Assembly (NCBI GenBank): GCA_021414065.1
Contig: JAIOPE010000071.1
Location: 1 to 64,000, forward strand
Source of the DNA: Planctomycetota bacterium
Lineage (GTDB): Bacteria > Planctomycetota > JAJSAM01 > JAJVHW01
Direction: 5' to 3'
Length of the DNA: 64,000 nucleotides
Under the pieces are notes generated by a model, which searched no databases, was not told the origin of the DNA, and saw nothing but the letters and a program-made list of their open reading frames with translations. Position numbers and translations under genes: made by a program. This document shows, piece by piece, positions 62,091-64,000 of this stretch (its first letter is position 1; the number at the start of each line of letters is the position of its first letter).

Positions 62091-64000
62091 ATGACCGACG
62101 CCCGCACGTGTCCCAACTGCCAGTCGATCGTTCCGCCGGAATCGCCGGGCGGGGCGTGCCCGCGTTGCCTCATGGCGCTCGCTTTCGCGACGGACCCCGG
62201 CGCAGCCCCGCCGCCGGACGTTCCGGCCGACCAGGTGCAGCGGCGCTTTCCCGCCTACGACGTGGTCGGGACGATCGGACGCGGCGGGATGGGCGTCGTC
62301 TTCCGCGCGCGGCAGCGGGCGCTCGACCGTGAGGTTGCGCTGAAGGTGCTGCCGGGCGGCCCGTCGCGGCCCTCGGGGTTCACGGAGCGGTTCGAGCGCG
62401 AGGCGCGGGCGCTGGCGCGGTTGCAGCATCCCGGGATCGTGCAGGTGTTCGACTTCGGGACGTCGTCGGATGGCTGGTGCTACCTCGCGATGGAACTCGT
62501 CGAAGGGACGAACCTCCGCAGCGCGCTGGCCGAGCGGCGCCTCGCGCCGAAGGAAGCGCTCGCAATCGTGCCGCAGATCTGCGACGCGCTGCAGTACGCG
62601 CACGACCACGGCGTGGTCCACCGCGACGTGAAGCCGGAGAACGTGCTGCTCTCGAAAGACGGCCGCGTGAAGATCGCCGACTTCGGCCTCGCGAAGCTCG
62701 TCGAAGACGCGCGGGGCGCGTCGTTGACGCAGACCGGCCACTCGATGGGCACGCCGATGTACATGGCGCCCGAGCAGATCGAGCGCCCCGGCGACGTGGA
62801 CCACCGCGCCGACATCTACAGCCTCGGCGTCGTCTTCTACGAGATGCTGACCGGCGAGTTGCCGATCGGGCGGTTCGCGGCGCCGTCGGCGAAGAGCGAC
62901 GTGGACGCGCGGATCGACGCGATCGTGCTGCGTACGCTCGAGAAGGAGCGATCAGCGCGGTTCCAGCGGGTCGCGGACGTGAAGACCCGGATCGACGAGG
63001 CGGGCGGGCCGCCGCCGGTACCGCCAACGTTGCCGCCGACACTCCCGTCGTCGGTGCCCGCAGCGACGCGCGCCGCGGGCGCAGTCGCGGCGGCAGCCGA
63101 CCGGACGTTCTCGCTGCAGCGCGCGCTCTTCGCGAGGCCCGGCCCGGAGTCGCGACTGAGCAAGCTCGCGCTTCTCATGACGGTCGGCGTCGTCGTGGGG
63201 TGGTTCGTCGTCGTGTCGAACGAACACAGCCTCACGCAGACGCTCTGGTTCACCGTTCCCATGCTCGTCGGCCTGCTCCTGTGTTCGCTGTTCGCGTGGG
63301 GCCGCATTCGACACAGCGGCGGGACGCTTCACGGAATCGGTTTCGCAGGGGTCGGCGTCGTCGGCGCGGTGCTCCTCGTTCCGGTGACCGTCTTCGCGCT
63401 GTTCTCGGGCGCGCAGGCCCGCGGCTCGTACGGCTCGTACGACGCGACGGAGCTGGCGCAACGCACCACCGCGCTGTCGCAGGAGCGCGACCGGGCCGCG
63501 ATCCGTCGGCTCGTGGACAGGACGCTCGCGCTCCGCCCCGTGACCGATCGCGCGACGCTCGCCACCCTGTACATCCCCGACGACTTCGCCGAGATCGAGA
63601 AGATCGAGCAGATGGGGGACGATGCGTTCACGCAGCGCGCCGCCGCGGGGCTGCTCGGTCTCCCATTCGCGCCGGACGAGTTCTTCGGCCCCGGAACGAC
63701 CGTGGCCGACTACCGCGTCCAGGACGCGATGCTCCAAGGCGACACGGCGACGGTCGTGATGTGGGCGGATGAGGTCGCGGTGACGATCGCGCTCGTGCGT
63801 GCTCCGGCGATCGCCGAGACGGCCCCGAACGGCTGGCCCGTGAACCACGCCGCGTCGGCGTCCGACTGGCGGTTCGCCCTCGCGCCGCTCCGGAAGTCAG
63901 CCATGGCAATGAACCCGCCGGGCAATCCCATCCCCGGTCAGCGCCCCGACGGACCGGATCGCGGACCCGCCCCGCCGAAGCCCCCGCGCACGCCGAAGTG
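62091..64000 (+). CDS. Ser/Thr protein kinase, zinc-ribbon type, reaches window end
   Basis: At least 636 residues; the window ends inside what may be the stop codon (TG at 63999-64000). Zinc ribbon C7, C10, C23, C26; Gly loop GRGGMGVV; Lys85; HRDVKPEN; DFG; MAPEQI. Three or four membrane segments follow (about residues 360-440), then ~200 residues outside (FAEIEKIEQMGDDAFTQRAA, TTVADYRVQDAMLQGDTATV) with a Pro/Lys/Asn-rich tail. It has the same design as the kinases at 32962 and 37684, so an ECF sigma gene is predicted directly downstream, outside the window. Confidence 0.92.
   Translation, partial: MTDARTCPNCQSIVPPESPGGACPRCLMALAFATDPGAAPPPDVPADQVQRRFPAYDVVGTIGRGGMGVVFRARQRALDREVALKVLPGGPSRPSGFTERFEREARALARLQHPGIVQVFDFGTSSDGWCYLAMELVEGTNLRSALAERRLAPKEALAIVPQICDALQYAHDHGVVHRDVKPENVLLSKDGRVKIADFGLAKLVEDARGASLTQTGHSMGTPMYMAPEQIERPGDVDHRADIYSLGVVFYEMLTGELPIGRFAAPSAKSDVDARIDAIVLRTLEKERSARFQRVADVKTRIDEAGGPPPVPPTLPPTLPSSVPAATRAAGAVAAAADRTFSLQRALFARPGPESRLSKLALLMTVGVVVGWFVVVSNEHSLTQTLWFTVPMLVGLLLCSLFAWGRIRHSGGTLHGIGFAGVGVVGAVLLVPVTVFALFSGAQARGSYGSYDATELAQRTTALSQERDRAAIRRLVDRTLALRPVTDRATLATLYIPDDFAEIEKIEQMGDDAFTQRAAAGLLGLPFAPDEFFGPGTTVADYRVQDAMLQGDTATVVMWADEVAVTIALVRAPAIAETAPNGWPVNHAASASDWRFALAPLRKSAMAMNPPGNPIPGQRPDGPDRGPAPPKPPRTPK

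Overview
The window is one contiguous, visibly GC-rich bacterial segment with dense, often overlapping genes (many ATGA, GTGA or TGATG junctions). The best lineage clue is a set of zinc-ribbon Ser/Thr protein kinases fused to membrane segments, two of them followed directly by an ECF sigma factor of the FATTRW(S/T)VV type. Together with a very large CarboxypepD-like lipoprotein and many TPR or HEAT proteins, this suggests Planctomycetota or a close relative. This is an inference from gene content; no marker gene was available.

Layout. 1-3390: an SOS mutasome operon on the minus strand (lexA-imuA-imuB, imuB cut by the window start), invaded by six copies of a short interspersed repeat, with three tandem 16-bp repeats upstream of lexA. 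3391-13772: a complete potassium system, kdpF-A-B-C, followed by a KdpD protein reduced to its sensor and USP part. Instead of a KdpDE pair there are a separate HAMP/PAS histidine kinase and NtrC-type regulators, and sigma-54-like promoters lie in the kdpF upstream region. 13774-15347: small membrane protein, CDP-alcohol phosphatidyltransferase, 2OG-Fe(II) oxygenase. 15533-21067: a HybA/HybB-like iron-sulfur plus NrfD-type membrane module, divergent from a histidine kinase with c-type heme motifs in its periplasmic sensor and its NtrC-type partner; a sigma-54-like promoter precedes the redox operon. 21064-24651: a 1195-residue lipoprotein.

24772-29775 is an accessory island: a Panacea (PanA) antitoxin with an unassigned partner, a DUF4258/DUF2283-like pair, a frameshifted gene, a tyrosine recombinase broken into two parts around an IS21 fragment and a truncated gene, a tRNA 3'-end fragment that looks like an attachment site, and two VapBC loci whose toxins are both truncated, one by a MITE-like element.

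29837-64000: a lipoprotein, YciI plus ECF42-type sigma factor, two kinase/ECF cassettes separated by a degenerate gluzincin protein and an intact VapBC, an ICMT-like methyltransferase, an acyl-CoA catabolism operon (enoyl-CoA hydratase, biotin carboxylase, separate BCCP, thioesterase, M1 aminopeptidase with HEAT repeats), further beta-oxidation-type genes (two enoyl-CoA hydratases, acyl-CoA dehydrogenase, SDR, MDR), a DTW protein with an extra C-terminal domain, a complete MITE with 28-bp terminal inverted repeats, ferredoxin, sirtuin, a CIA30 protein, a PhnCDEE phosphonate/phosphite transporter, a DinB-like protein, a coiled-coil secreted protein, and a third zinc-ribbon kinase that reaches the window end.

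The window shows heavy use of enhancer-dependent (sigma-54) two-component control, kinase-linked alternative sigma factors, and a compact mobile or toxin-antitoxin graveyard. All functions are read from sequence motifs without database searches.
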